NCBI RefSeq assembly: GCF_036588685.1
Contig: NC_086378.1
Span: 75,967,127-76,031,126, forward strand
Origin: Mytilus trossulus
Taxonomy: Eukaryota > Mollusca > Bivalvia > Mytilida > Mytilidae
Length of the DNA: 64,000 nt
Reading direction: 5' to 3'
Shown one piece after another: positions 36,401-46,600 of the stretch (its first letter is position 1; every line of letters starts with the position of its first letter). The notes under the pieces were generated by a model. It was not told the DNA's origin. It made no database searches and was given only the letters and a program-made list of their open reading frames with translations. The translations under genes were made by a program, and so were the position numbers.

Positions 36401-39400
36401 ATTGATATTTTAAAGTATCATTGTTGTGTCCTACGTACTGTTGTATGTTGATCTTTTTCTGTTTTTAGCCATGACGTTGTCAGTTTATTTTCGATATACA
36501 AGTTTAAATGTCACTCATATTTCTTTCGCCTCTCGCTTAAACACACAGTACCTATGTTGTCATATACTTTGAAATAATGAGTGTCACAATGAATTACAGC
36601 CATCGATTTTAGGATGTAAGGCGAATTGATCTCTTAATAAAAAGCTTACATAATAGTTCGAGCTTGTTTTTCATTGTCTGTGAACAACTTTCCATGCTTA
36701 AGAATATGGCTTGATATGGTTTAGAGTATAATTGTTTTGTCATCTTAACCATTGTATAAGAATGCCTTTTCTTGTACTGACATTATGTTATCATTTTGCT
36801 TTTTGTTGGTAAACGGTTATAAAAGTAAAAGGGGTTATAAAGCCACTGTAACTGCACCATTTATGTGTTTGCCTCTCTCCAGACAAGATCTTTGTCAGTG
36901 ATTGTCTTTAGTCATATCTAAATCTGTGTTAATTTGGAAATCTATTGTTGATGGCAGATGCTTGGTTGTTTCCTTTTAATCTTTCATCTTTTACCAGTCT
37001 TTTTCATATAATAAGAAGTTGACATATTGTAAAGATAATCGTTGATGGGTTGCTCACACGTTAACATGTATATTACATCTGCTTTTATTCAGAGTTGACA
37101 TTACAAAGCTTTTGCTGTCTTTTGCATTTTACGCTCTAAGCTATTAGATATATCAGACTTTCCCAACTATCGAGCTTTCATTTGGACGTGTTTTGTAAAT
37201 TATGAATTAATAGATTGCTTTGTACAAACTTTAATTCTGAAAGATGTAAAGCCGGGGATTCACAAGTTTTTATTTCATTTTCAGAAATTAAGAAAATGCT
37301 ACAGCGAATCAAATGCATCTAAATTCTTAGCTGAAAGCATTGAAAAATCAAACAGGTAATTTCCATAATTTCTTGTAAAATAATAATAAAGTTAAGCAAC
37401 AGTGTTATCAACCGGCTCAAGATTAAAACAAAATGTAACTGGTTAAACATTAATTCGACATTGAAAAAGGGTCGAAAGATAACAGAGAAACATTCAAATT
37501 TATAAATAAAACATAAAATGAAAAAGACAAAGAGACAAACAATAGAACATCAAAACACAACATACAAAAAAGAGACTAAGCAACACTAACACCACCAAAA
37601 ACTGGGGGTTTCTAAGGTGCTCCGGAATGGTAAGCAGATTCTGCGCCTCATGTGGCACCCGTCGTGCTGCTCATGTTATTACAAACCCGATAAATTTGTA
37701 TAATTCGGTAAAAGTTATTCAAAAGTAACAACAGGACTTTGGTAGGTCACATAAGTTCAAGAGGAACGGGATTGCAATTACGACGTTCCGAGAACGTCTG
37801 TGAAACGGATATCCCATAGCGGTCAATATTAATGTTCCCCTTTTAGTCTTTGTTAAATTTGCACTTTGTATGATAAAACACTCGACGATACGTTGCTATA
37901 AATGTATTATAAATGATCAAATTTTCATTTCAGTTCTTTGTCAGATGAAAATGATTCCACAGATGATTCTATATTGGATGAAGGTGAAGATGCTGTCCGA
38001 CCACTACTACAAAGACATAATTCTGTTCCAGTAAATGCTTTTGATACACGTGTTGATAAAGTGTATACTGTTGGTTGTTTTGATTTGTTTCACAATGGCC
38101 ACATCACTCTGCTGCAACGTATGAAAGCCCTAGGAAAACAGGTAGCGTTTAAAATACAGGTTAAGGTGGTATGGGTGTCTTCCTCCATCTTGGATTGTAA
38201 AAAACAGAGAATCAAAGGTCCAGATTGTCTATCAAGTTAGCAAAATTTAATGCAGGAATGCAGATATTTAATGTGAATTTTCATTTAAAAGAACCAATTT
38301 ATAAGAATATAACTTATACATATCAATATTTTTGCAAATGTTGATTATTTTTGGTTGTTTTTAATTTTTTTTAAATTGGCATTTTTAGGGGAAATAACTC
38401 TAAAACAGTGCAGTTTCTAAAGGATTCTACATGGAATTTTCCTATTTTGTATTTTTGCCGAAAAACACATACGGTGACCCTATTTTTTCTTTTGATATTC
38501 TCAAAGCATTGTCTGAAAGCTATCTTTTCCTTAAGTATTTAACAATTCTATCATTTCGTTTAATTTCTAATCACAAAATGGTGTTTTTTCCTGTATAATC
38601 CATACAAAATGTGTCATTTTGTCACGTCCTGTAGCTTGAGAAAATGCGCAGTGACTTATCATTTTTATTATATTTTTCAACATATATCAATAGATACTAC
38701 GTTTTGGCAAAGTATGAACAAATTCTATCATTTTTATTTAAGACTCTCATACCACCTTAAATTAATTCATGATTGTTATTTTAAAAATGTACATTAATAT
38801 ATGCAATTTATATATACGAAAACAAACTAATCAAATATAACTCATCAAAGATAAAATTAATATAAACATGTTTTAGTACATTGAACAAGTTTTTGGCAGT
38901 CACTAGGTTTAAATCACTGATATTGATCGTTTCGTCCCCCAAAGGTTTACCATCCAAGAACTCAATTCAGCAGTATTGACATGAAATATCAATGATTCGA
39001 CAAGACCGTCTTCTCTCATGCATACATAGCCTTTACTAGATTTAGCTAAATTTTCAATGGTCTTTAAATTTGTCTTTTCTTTGGCCTTTCTTCTGTTTTG
39101 ATTCGAAGTCCCTTGATGAGGTAGACAAAATGAGTGTCTTGCTGACTAAATTACAAGCTTCATATTTTTGATGAGTTTTTAAATATACCATATTAATATA
39201 TAGATATAGGAAGATGTAGTATGAGTGTCAATGAGACAACTCTCCATCCAAATAACAATTTATAAAATTGAACCATTATTATAGGTCAAGGTACGTTTTT
39301 TTTTTTTTTGAATTCTTTTCACAATCTTACAAAACGAAAAGGAACACGAAATTTTCTTGAGCTTTTTTGCTGTTGGGCACTCAGTAGCAAGTTGTAGTTG

Positions 39401-40226
39401 CAGAAAAGATATTAACAATGAGTAAATATTATATTCTCCGTTTTTTATATTTGGCGTGATGAGTAACTTGTAATGTTTTTCTTTTCGTCTGTGTTTTAAT
39501 AGTATGCAATCTCTATTTTGTAGGTTATAGTAGGAGTACATGACAGTAGAAGTATCTTCAAACTAAAGAAGAGAGTGCCCATAGACAGCACAGAGAAACG
39601 CATGCTTAATGTTAAGAAATATGCTGATATGGTAAGGCTACTCTTATGTGGCTGTATAATTTCCCATGTAAACCTTTGCATACCCTATCTCACTAATGTA
39701 TATTAGCTAGAGTATTCTCTACACATTATATATCTATTTCTTAAATCTAAACTAGTATTATATTTGGCCTTATTTATGCAAGAGCTAGATGCCTTTGATT
39801 ATCTTTGTAAGAATAATTATACAAACATACATCAATTTGAAATCGAATAAAAGTCATATCTTGTATTAAAGTTGAATTTACCTCATTTGACGGCGAAGTT
39901 TATATTGACTAGGCTTGGCATAATACTATTATGTAATTTATTTACATTTTTCTAATCTTTTTAATCTTTACCTAAAGGTGTTTTGTATTGGGAACACTGA
40001 TCCTACCACATACCTTTCCTCTGTAGTGACTTTATCAGCTTACCAGACGGCATTATATGTTCGAGGAGATGATATGCCAAGCTTTCCTTCTAGATCCTAT
40101 GTACAATCTGTAATGCCTGTCTGCCTGCTTCCATATACTCATGGTGTTAGCTCTACCCAGCTTAGAAAATTAAAATATGCTCATATCAAACATGATGATG
40201 ATATTAACAATGAACTATGTTTATGA
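30434..40226 (+). CDS. CDP-alcohol phosphotransferase / cytidylyltransferase fusion protein, isoform A
   Basis: Ten exons: 30434-30508, 31431-31603, 32894-33044, 33658-33824, 34283-34425, 34895-35067, 37285-37355, 37934-38141, 39524-39631, 39978-40226. All are GT..AG with agreeing phases; 505 aa. Exon 3 carries the class-I CDP-alcohol phosphotransferase signature D101-x2-D104-G-x2-A-K, then G124-x3-D128-x3-D132, in a membrane domain (hydrophobic runs near residues 3-25, 65-82, 86-100, 134-150, 158-178, 237-257). A basic stretch, HKLKAREQRKR, follows the last membrane run, which suggests a cytosolic tail. After an acidic linker comes a cytidylyltransferase domain: YTVGCFDLFHNGH (HxGH at 371-374), VIVGVHDS (388-395), STEKRMLNVKKYADMVFCI, RGDDMPSFPSR and a GVSSTQLR end motif (479-486), as in PCYT1/PCYT2 enzymes. 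The phosphotransferase half recalls insect ceramide phosphoethanolamine synthase from memory. The fusion is directly visible; the substrates are inference. Confidence 0.85.
30775..31018 (+). repeat. Dispersed mussel repeat (GATATAGGAAGATGT family), plus copy
   Basis: GTCGTTTGTTTATGTAATTC, TAGACCGTTCGTTTTCCCGT, CCCTTTATAGCTTGTTGTTC, GGATGGAGAGTTGTCTCATT and GGCACTCGTACCTC in order. It is the most complete copy here, in intron 1 of the fusion gene. Confidence 0.8.
31848..32540. mobile_element. 690-bp GC-richer inverted-repeat element in fusion-gene intron 2
   Basis: The left end is AATGCGGGGTTCACACATTG. The right end, reverse-complemented, is AAGCTGGGGTCACACATTCA. The left terminus is partly repeated inside (AATGCGGGGTTCACAAAAGC at 32061). 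Many CGGATT, GTCGG and CTGTCTGA motifs recur on both strands, making the interior self-complementary. The overlapping ORFs at 31915-32202 and 32083-32298 are by-products of the higher GC. Confidence 0.65.
35068..37284. other. Intron 6 of the fusion gene
   Basis: A 2.2-kb AT-rich intron. Short ORFs at 35180-35555 do not continue any frame with proper splice sites. No repeat shared with the rest of the window was noticed. Confidence 0.4.
37500..37830 (+). repeat. Dispersed repeat with CCAAAAACTGGGGG ... GGCACCCGTCGTG
   Basis: AGAGACAAACAATAGAAC, ACCACCAAAAACTGGGGGTT, GTGGCACCCGTCGTGCTGCT and GTGAAACGGATATCCCATAG in order. It is a repeat type I know from mussels. A diverged copy is at 42855-43260. 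It lies in intron 7 of the fusion gene. Confidence 0.7.
38161..38760. mobile_element. 600-bp TTAA-flanked inverted-repeat element (piggyBac-like MITE)
   Basis: The left end is TTAAGGTGGTATGGGTGTC and the right end is GACTCTCATACCACCTTAA, so TTAA occurs at both ends with GGTGGTATGRG as the terminal repeat. TTAA duplication is the rule for piggyBac and Kolobok groups. The interior (GGGGAAATAACTC ... ACGGTGACCC ... TAGCTTGAGAAAATGC) resembles 11085-11400. It lies only 19 bp after the donor of exon 37934-38141. Confidence 0.7.
39198..39300 (-). repeat. Partial GATATAGGAAGATGT repeat, minus copy
   Basis: TATAGATATAGGAAGATGTA, GAGTGTCAATGAGACAACTC, TCCATCCAAATAACAATTTA and GGTCAAGGTACG. It lies in intron 8 of the fusion gene and ends at a poly-T run. 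Confidence 0.75.
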
Positions 40227-40389
40227 CAATTTATAAAACATTGTGATATGGAATATTATTTAGAGAGCTTAAACTAAAGAACACATAGATCGATATTGAT
40301 TTCTAATACTATTATAGCATTTAATGTGTATGCATTTGTATTAAATGTGAGTTTTGAATCTCAGTTTTGAATATATATTTGGATTTAGA

Positions 40390-40395
40390 AATAAA
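40390..40395 (+). promoter_or_regulatory. Poly(A) signal after terminal exon A
   Basis: AATAAA lies 164 bp after the stop at 40226, so the upstream terminal exon can end its own transcript before exon B. Confidence 0.6.
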
Positions 40396-40911
40396 GTTTG
40401 AGGACAAGCTGTGGTTCGTATTTATTAACCCTCTTATAATGAATAAAATGTATTAATGCTGTTTAAGCATGTAAGTATAACTTTAAAATAAGATTGCTTT
40501 CATTAAAAACATCTATAAAAAGTATCATACGCTTGCTACCTTTCGTCGTTTATTTTATCGAAACATCGATTATAAAACTGTGTGTATAGTAATTAAAATC
40601 TTCAAGTTTATCGAGTTGCGAACTTAGAGAAGACATATAACATGTATCGTCACAAAACAAAAAAGGAAAATAAGAATACAATAAAACCTCATCGACAGGA
40701 GGTAGCATTTAGACAGTCTAATTCATTTTGGGCAGGAGTATAGTGGTGGTGCATTTTCTTTAAAAAAACGACCAAAGATGGTAAACAAAATTTGGCACAC
40801 TTGAATTCCAAAATAACAACCATTTTTGGTACGTTCATGCGTCAATGGATATACTGAAAATTCATTTCCACTCCATTATTCAATTTAAATTTTACATTAC
40901 GTTTTCCCTAG

Positions 40912-41169
40912 GTATATTGTGTGGCTGGAACAGATCCTACCAACTATATACACTGCATATTGACGGAAAATGTCACAGAACGACATATGTACGTACGTGG
41001 TGATGATATGCAAAATTTTCCCGCCAGGAATCTGTGTGAAGCCCGGATGACAGTGAAGTTTCTACCATATACTCAAGGTGTGTCATCAACGAAACGAAGA
41101 AAGAGTGAATTTACGTCATGTAATTATGGAACACATGCAAAGGATGACGTGCAAGCAATTTTTTATTGA
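40912..41169 (+). CDS. Alternative terminal exon B of the fusion gene
   Basis: After acceptor TTTTCCCTAG, the exon starts in phase 0, exactly like the exon at 39978, and encodes 85 residues to TGA/TAA-type end at 41167-41169. It is homologous to exon A: VYCVAGTDPTNY against VFCIGNTDPTTY, YVRGDDMQNFPAR against YVRGDDMPSFPSR, and FLPYTQGVSST against LLPYTHGVSST. The tails then differ. Spliced to exon 39524-39631 it gives a 508-residue isoform B. An AATAAA follows at 41324. The two exons probably arose by tandem duplication and are used alternatively. Confidence 0.75.
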   Translation, partial: VYCVAGTDPTNYIHCILTENVTERHMYVRGDDMQNFPARNLCEARMTVKFLPYTQGVSSTKRRKSEFTSCNYGTHAKDDVQAIFY

Positions 41170-41323
41170 TTACATTTTTTGTTGCCTTTATACAAGTTGT
41201 ATGCATATAACTCATGGACATTTTTCAAGAACAATATATTTAGAAATTGTTACAAAATATGCATTATTACTTATGTAATCGTATGATTTAAAATGCCTCG
41301 TTTTATTATGTTTAAAACATGCA

Positions 41324-41329
41324 AATAAA
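41324..41329 (+). promoter_or_regulatory. Poly(A) signal after terminal exon B
   Basis: AATAAA lies 155 bp after the stop at 41169, a spacing close to that of exon A. Further AATAAT/AATAAA-like motifs follow within 25 bp. Confidence 0.6.
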
Positions 41330-42469
41330 GAATAATAAACTTTTTAATAAAATTTTGTTTACGTATGATTTATGTGTCATCCATTTGGTTCTACATTGAT
41401 GTAGCACCCCACCTCTTTATCCCCGTGATTTCTATTTTCAACAGTCACACACATTCAATGAATAAATTGAGTAATCATCTTAAAATGAGTTCCGTATGTC
41501 TAAAATCAACAACAGCTACTTGTTTTACTTAAGGAACGAGTTTTGTAAATAAAATTTGTTCTAGACACACTTGTTTTATCACAGGTGAATATCCATCGGT
41601 CCTCAAACCTATATTTCAAGCATTGTTCACACCATGTTTGATGGTTTGTTTCGTTGTCAGATTTCTACTTAAAAATTTAAATGTCATTTTAATAACTCTG
41701 GTCTACTATTCATTCCTTCGGTTTTGTTGATTCCTTTGATCTGTCTTTTCATAGTCAATTTTCGACATTTGAAGATCGGTAAAAGCAGACCTTTTTTCGG
41801 TACTGTCCGTTATTTCATATGAAAAAATAAGATGTAAGTTAGCTTCAAAATTATTTTTGACTAATAAAGGAATGCTATGTATACACCAACTTAAAAAAGG
41901 ACTGAACTTACTTATGATTTATTGAATTTTTTAGGAAGAAAGATAAGAAGTTTGAATATCCTTTTACTTTACATTCCGCTATATATATAATGTCCTCTCA
42001 TTAATAATTCAAAATTTGGTGACTATCTTGTACGCATCTATACCATTCCATTTTCGCAACAAATTTGTGGCGCCTGATGCCGCCACCCGCACGAAATTGA
42101 CCTACAGGTGTAATACCACCAAATCATGGTACATCACATTCCGGTTTTATGCAAACATAGGTAAACAAAAATATTCTCTTGAATTTGACAGTTGTATGTA
42201 ATATATCCTACATTTTAAAACATTTTTGTGTCATAATATCTTGGTTATTTCAAAGCACAATTTATTTTCACTTGACAAACTTGTCAAAGATACCAAGCGT
42301 ATAATTTTGTTCGCCCGACGCATGTATCGTCTTCAAAAGACTCAACAGTAACGTTCGAATAAAAAAAAAAAAAAGTCGATGAGTATTATAGACCCAAACT
42401 TCCGAGCGGTTTTGCTTAGTACAGCTAATGAAATTTATTTTTGGAACTGACAACACTTGTTCTTGAAGT

Positions 42470-43265
42470 GAGCTGCTGGTTGAGTTTCTATTACTGAGAG
42501 TCCATGAGAACCTCGTAGACTGTCAGTCCAGTCGAAAATCTACGACTCAATCCAGGAATTGCTTGTCAAATATATCATTAACACCCTGCTGATTATGATT
42601 CCTCAAGTGCACAGAAAGATACACACATTGGTCGATTTATATCACTTTTCAACGACAGTATGACAGTTCTTGTCCATTCGTTTTTGAAGTGTTTTGTTAT
42701 TTGATTTTGCCATGTGATTATGGACTTTCCGATTAGATTGTCCTGTTAGTTCAGTATTTTTGTGATTTTACTTTTCACTGTTTATTTCTCTTTATTTGAA
42801 TAATAAAGAAGGCGTGGTATATAATTCTTTATAATGAATTGATATACTGACTTTATTTGTAAAAAGGCGACAGAAGAGATAACAAAGCTCAGCCAATAAG
42901 TCGAATAGACACTGACAACATGGTGGCAAAAACAGAAGACGTCAAAATACATTAAAGTTCACAAAATATTACTAAGACATGAAACTATAAGCTACATGCA
43001 CCAAACTAAAAACTGGTGTGATCTCAGATACTCATATCAGTAGATTTTGATCCACTAATGGCACCTGTTATGTTGATCATGGGCAGTACACATTAGAAAA
43101 ACACACTCGCGATAAAACGAATAACAGGTTTGTTGTTACGACGATTGGGATATTTCAGTGGGCTTTAGTGAAACAGATGCCCTACAACAGAATGGTTAAC
43201 CAACCCGTGATGGCGTCCGTTGAACTTTTCGACTGATAACTTTTACATTTGGAACCCTTGATTCA
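42470..43265. repeat. Diverged dispersed repeats downstream of the fusion gene
   Basis: The first part (GATTTTGCCATGTGATTATG, TTTTTGTGATTTTACTTTTC) is a noncoding mussel-type repeat. The second, from about 42855, parallels 37500-37830: ACTAAAAACTGGTGTGATCT, AATGGCACCTGTTATGTTGA, TGAAACAGATGCCCTAC, CCCGTGATGGCGTCCGTTGA. No gene seen between 41330 and 43600. Confidence 0.5.
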
Positions 43266-43619
43266 ATAGATTCCGTGTTAGCAATTATTATATAGCAAGG
43301 AAACTATGATAGGAAGCAACAACTCTTTTAAAATATCGTATCAACTGGGAAATATATACTATATATGCAAGCGCAAACAACATTATTTTTATATGCAAAA
43401 CTCGTTATTTGGGTTGACTAAAAAAAAGTTTAGAAATTAAAAGCAAATCTTGGTTTAAATAAAGGCAACAGTAGTATAGCGCTGTTAGAAATTCATAAAT
43501 CGATCGAGAAAAAACAAAATCCGTGTTACAAACTCAAACTGAGGGAAAGATTTTTCCTCATTAATAAAATAGGAGATTTAAAATTTAACATGAAAAGGAT
43601 GATGAAATATTGATCCTTT

Positions 43620-46600
43620 ATATTGGGTTCCGTGTGTTGGTGATGGTAGTGCATCACAGGGTAATGTTATGCCTCTAGTGTATGGGACTGTCCCTTGGAT
43701 GTCTTATGCCGCTGGCTAGCAATATGTTTTTTCGAAAAGAAAGTCGAGTGAGTAAGTCTTTCCTGCCAGTACAGAGCCTCTACATTATCAAGACTTTATC
43801 AGTAGCCTCCCCACGGTGCCACACGGTAACTGATTGCAACAAATCAGACGAATTTGTTGGGGATCTCGGAGCAGCAAGGGCCCCAGAAATGCAATGTGTA
43901 GGCCCACTGGTATGTGGGCATGCCCTAGCACTCATTAACCTTGCCCCAACTATAGATTTAGGAAACTTTCCTAACAGAAGAAAACTCTTAACATCAAAAC
44001 CAACGGGTAGATCAGAATCTTAAGCCAAGGAAGGCATCTGTCTATTGGAAGGAAAACCATAAACAAATAACCCTAGTCCACCAGGTTGGAGGTTGAGCTA
44101 GGGGGTAATCTCTCCTACTCATAAAACAGCATCTGATTACGGAAACAAGGATTAGAAAAAAATTAACTCGTCTCGTAACATCAGAATACCAGCAGAATTC
44201 TGCGCATATGAATGGGACTAGTGAAAGCCAACAGGAAGCTAGTCACACGAAAAGTATCCTGAATGCGAGAACCAAACTTAAATTGGGTTTTTGAAATGTC
44301 CGTACCATGTATGAGGCAGGAAAACAAGCCCAAGTGATAAGAGAAATGAAGAAAAACAAGCTGCACATATTAGGTATAAGTGAATGTAGATGGACAGGGT
44401 TTGGCAAAAACTTGACAAATACAGGCGATACGATCATATATTCTGGTAGAAAAGATGACAAACACCAGGGGGGAGTTGCGATCATCCTCAACAAATCAGC
44501 TTCTTAATCACTCATTGAGTATAATCCAGTCAGTGAAAGAATAACAGCAAGACTAAATACAAAACCTATAAAGACATCAATCATCAAAGTCTATTCTCCA
44601 TCAAATGAAGCTGATAAAGAAATTAAGATAGAATTTTATGAAATGCTTCAAGCTGAGATAGAGAAAATCCCGAAAAAAGACCAAACAATCATCATGGGAG
44701 ATTTTAATGCTAAAGTAGGACAAGACAACAGTGGTTTTGAGAGAATAATGGGAAAACATGGCTGTGGGATCATGAACGAAAATGGAGAACATCTAGTAGA
44801 CTTTTGTGGACTGAACAATCTTGTAATAGGTGGAACATTGTTCCGACACAAGGATGTCCATAAGCTGACTTGGGTATCACATGAAGGCAAAGATAAAAAC
44901 CAGATCGACCACATAGCAATTAATGGCAAGTGGAGGAGATCCTTACAGGATGTGAGAGTAAGGCGAGGAGCTGATGTTGGAAGTGACCTTCATCTTGTCA
45001 CAGCAAACATCAAACTCAAACCAATGAGAGCATCAGAACCTTGCAGGGTACAGAGATTCGACACAGGGAAACTCAGACACATGAAAACCAACCATGACTT
45101 CAAATTAGAACTGAAGAATCGCTTTCAACTCTTAGAACAACTAAAAAGTAACAACACTGAAGAAAGTGAAACAGTAGATGAACAATGGCAAGAAGTTGAA
45201 GATCTGTTTAAACAGACCAATGAAAAAATATTGGGTTTCAAACACCAAAAGCACAAAGAATGGATCAAACAAGAGACATGGATGTTGATTGACAACAGGA
45301 AAGAGTTAAAGAAAAAGATCTGCAACACTCACTCTGATAGACTAAAAGACAGACTAATGGGCCAATACTCCAACTGTAACAAGGACGTTAAGAAAGCCAC
45401 CAGAAAAGATAAAAAAGATTTTATCGAGGGATTGGCTCTAGAGGATGAAAAAGCTGCGTCTGAGCAAAGAATGGGCGACCTTTACCAAATTACAAAGAAA
45501 CTTTGTGGTCTAAAAAGAAACACCAACATGCCAGTAAAAGACAAACTGGGTAACATTATAACATCTGAAAGAGAACAAGAGAATAGATGGAATGAGCACT
45601 TCAAAGAAGTATTAAATAGGCCAGAACCAAAAACAACAGTAAACATACCCATAGCAGAGAGATTAATGTTACATTCGTGAAATAATTTTCTTGAAGGTTT
45701 GGTGTAATCATGTTCGTCTAAAATTATTCTTGCTGCCCTTTTTTGCAGTTTTAGTAAACTATCTAATAGAAAGTTATTACAGTTTCCCCATATTGAACAA
45801 CAATAATCTAAGTGAGGTAAACGTAAGCGTTATAGTTCATTTGTCTAGCTTTGTGATTTAAATATTTCTTTATCCTTTTTAGTAAAGCTAAAGAAGAGTT
45901 AACTTTTTTGATTGTATAATCGATATGAGAAGACCAAGATAGAGATGCATCAATAAAAACACCTAGAACCTTTTCACATGTACTTTCTATAATTTTTTGT
46001 CCATTTAAAGTAAGATTAATGTTTGCATTTGATGTAACGGAAAGCTTTTGTTTAGATCCAATGCATATAGCTTTCGTTTTAGATACATTTACAGCCATTT
46101 TATTGTCATCACACCAGCGAAAAATATCTTGTAAAACCGTATTAAGTTTTTGACTGATGCAATTTTTGTTTTGTCTAATGACTGATATGGTGCTATCATC
46201 AGCAAATAAATCGGTGTTATGATTAGGATTAGACAAAGGAAGATCATTAATAAAAATTAAAAACAACACCGGTCCTAATACGGATCCTTGAGGTACACCC
46301 GTTTTTTTGTTTTTGTACGTCTGATAATGTATTTGAAATAGATACTTTCTGATATCTGTCTGCCAAATATGATGTAAACTAACGTAATGAAGTATAAGCA
46401 AATTTGTATTTGTTTAATTTTTAAATAAGCAGTTCATGATTGAGGAGATCAAAGGGTTTTGCTTGATCTAAAAATACTGCTCCAACAAGATCGCCATCAT
46501 CAATGACTTTAAGCCACTTATCTATTAAAGCTGTTAACGCAGTTTGACAAGAATGGTTTGCACGAAAGCCTGACTGCATTCTATACATTAACTTGTATTT

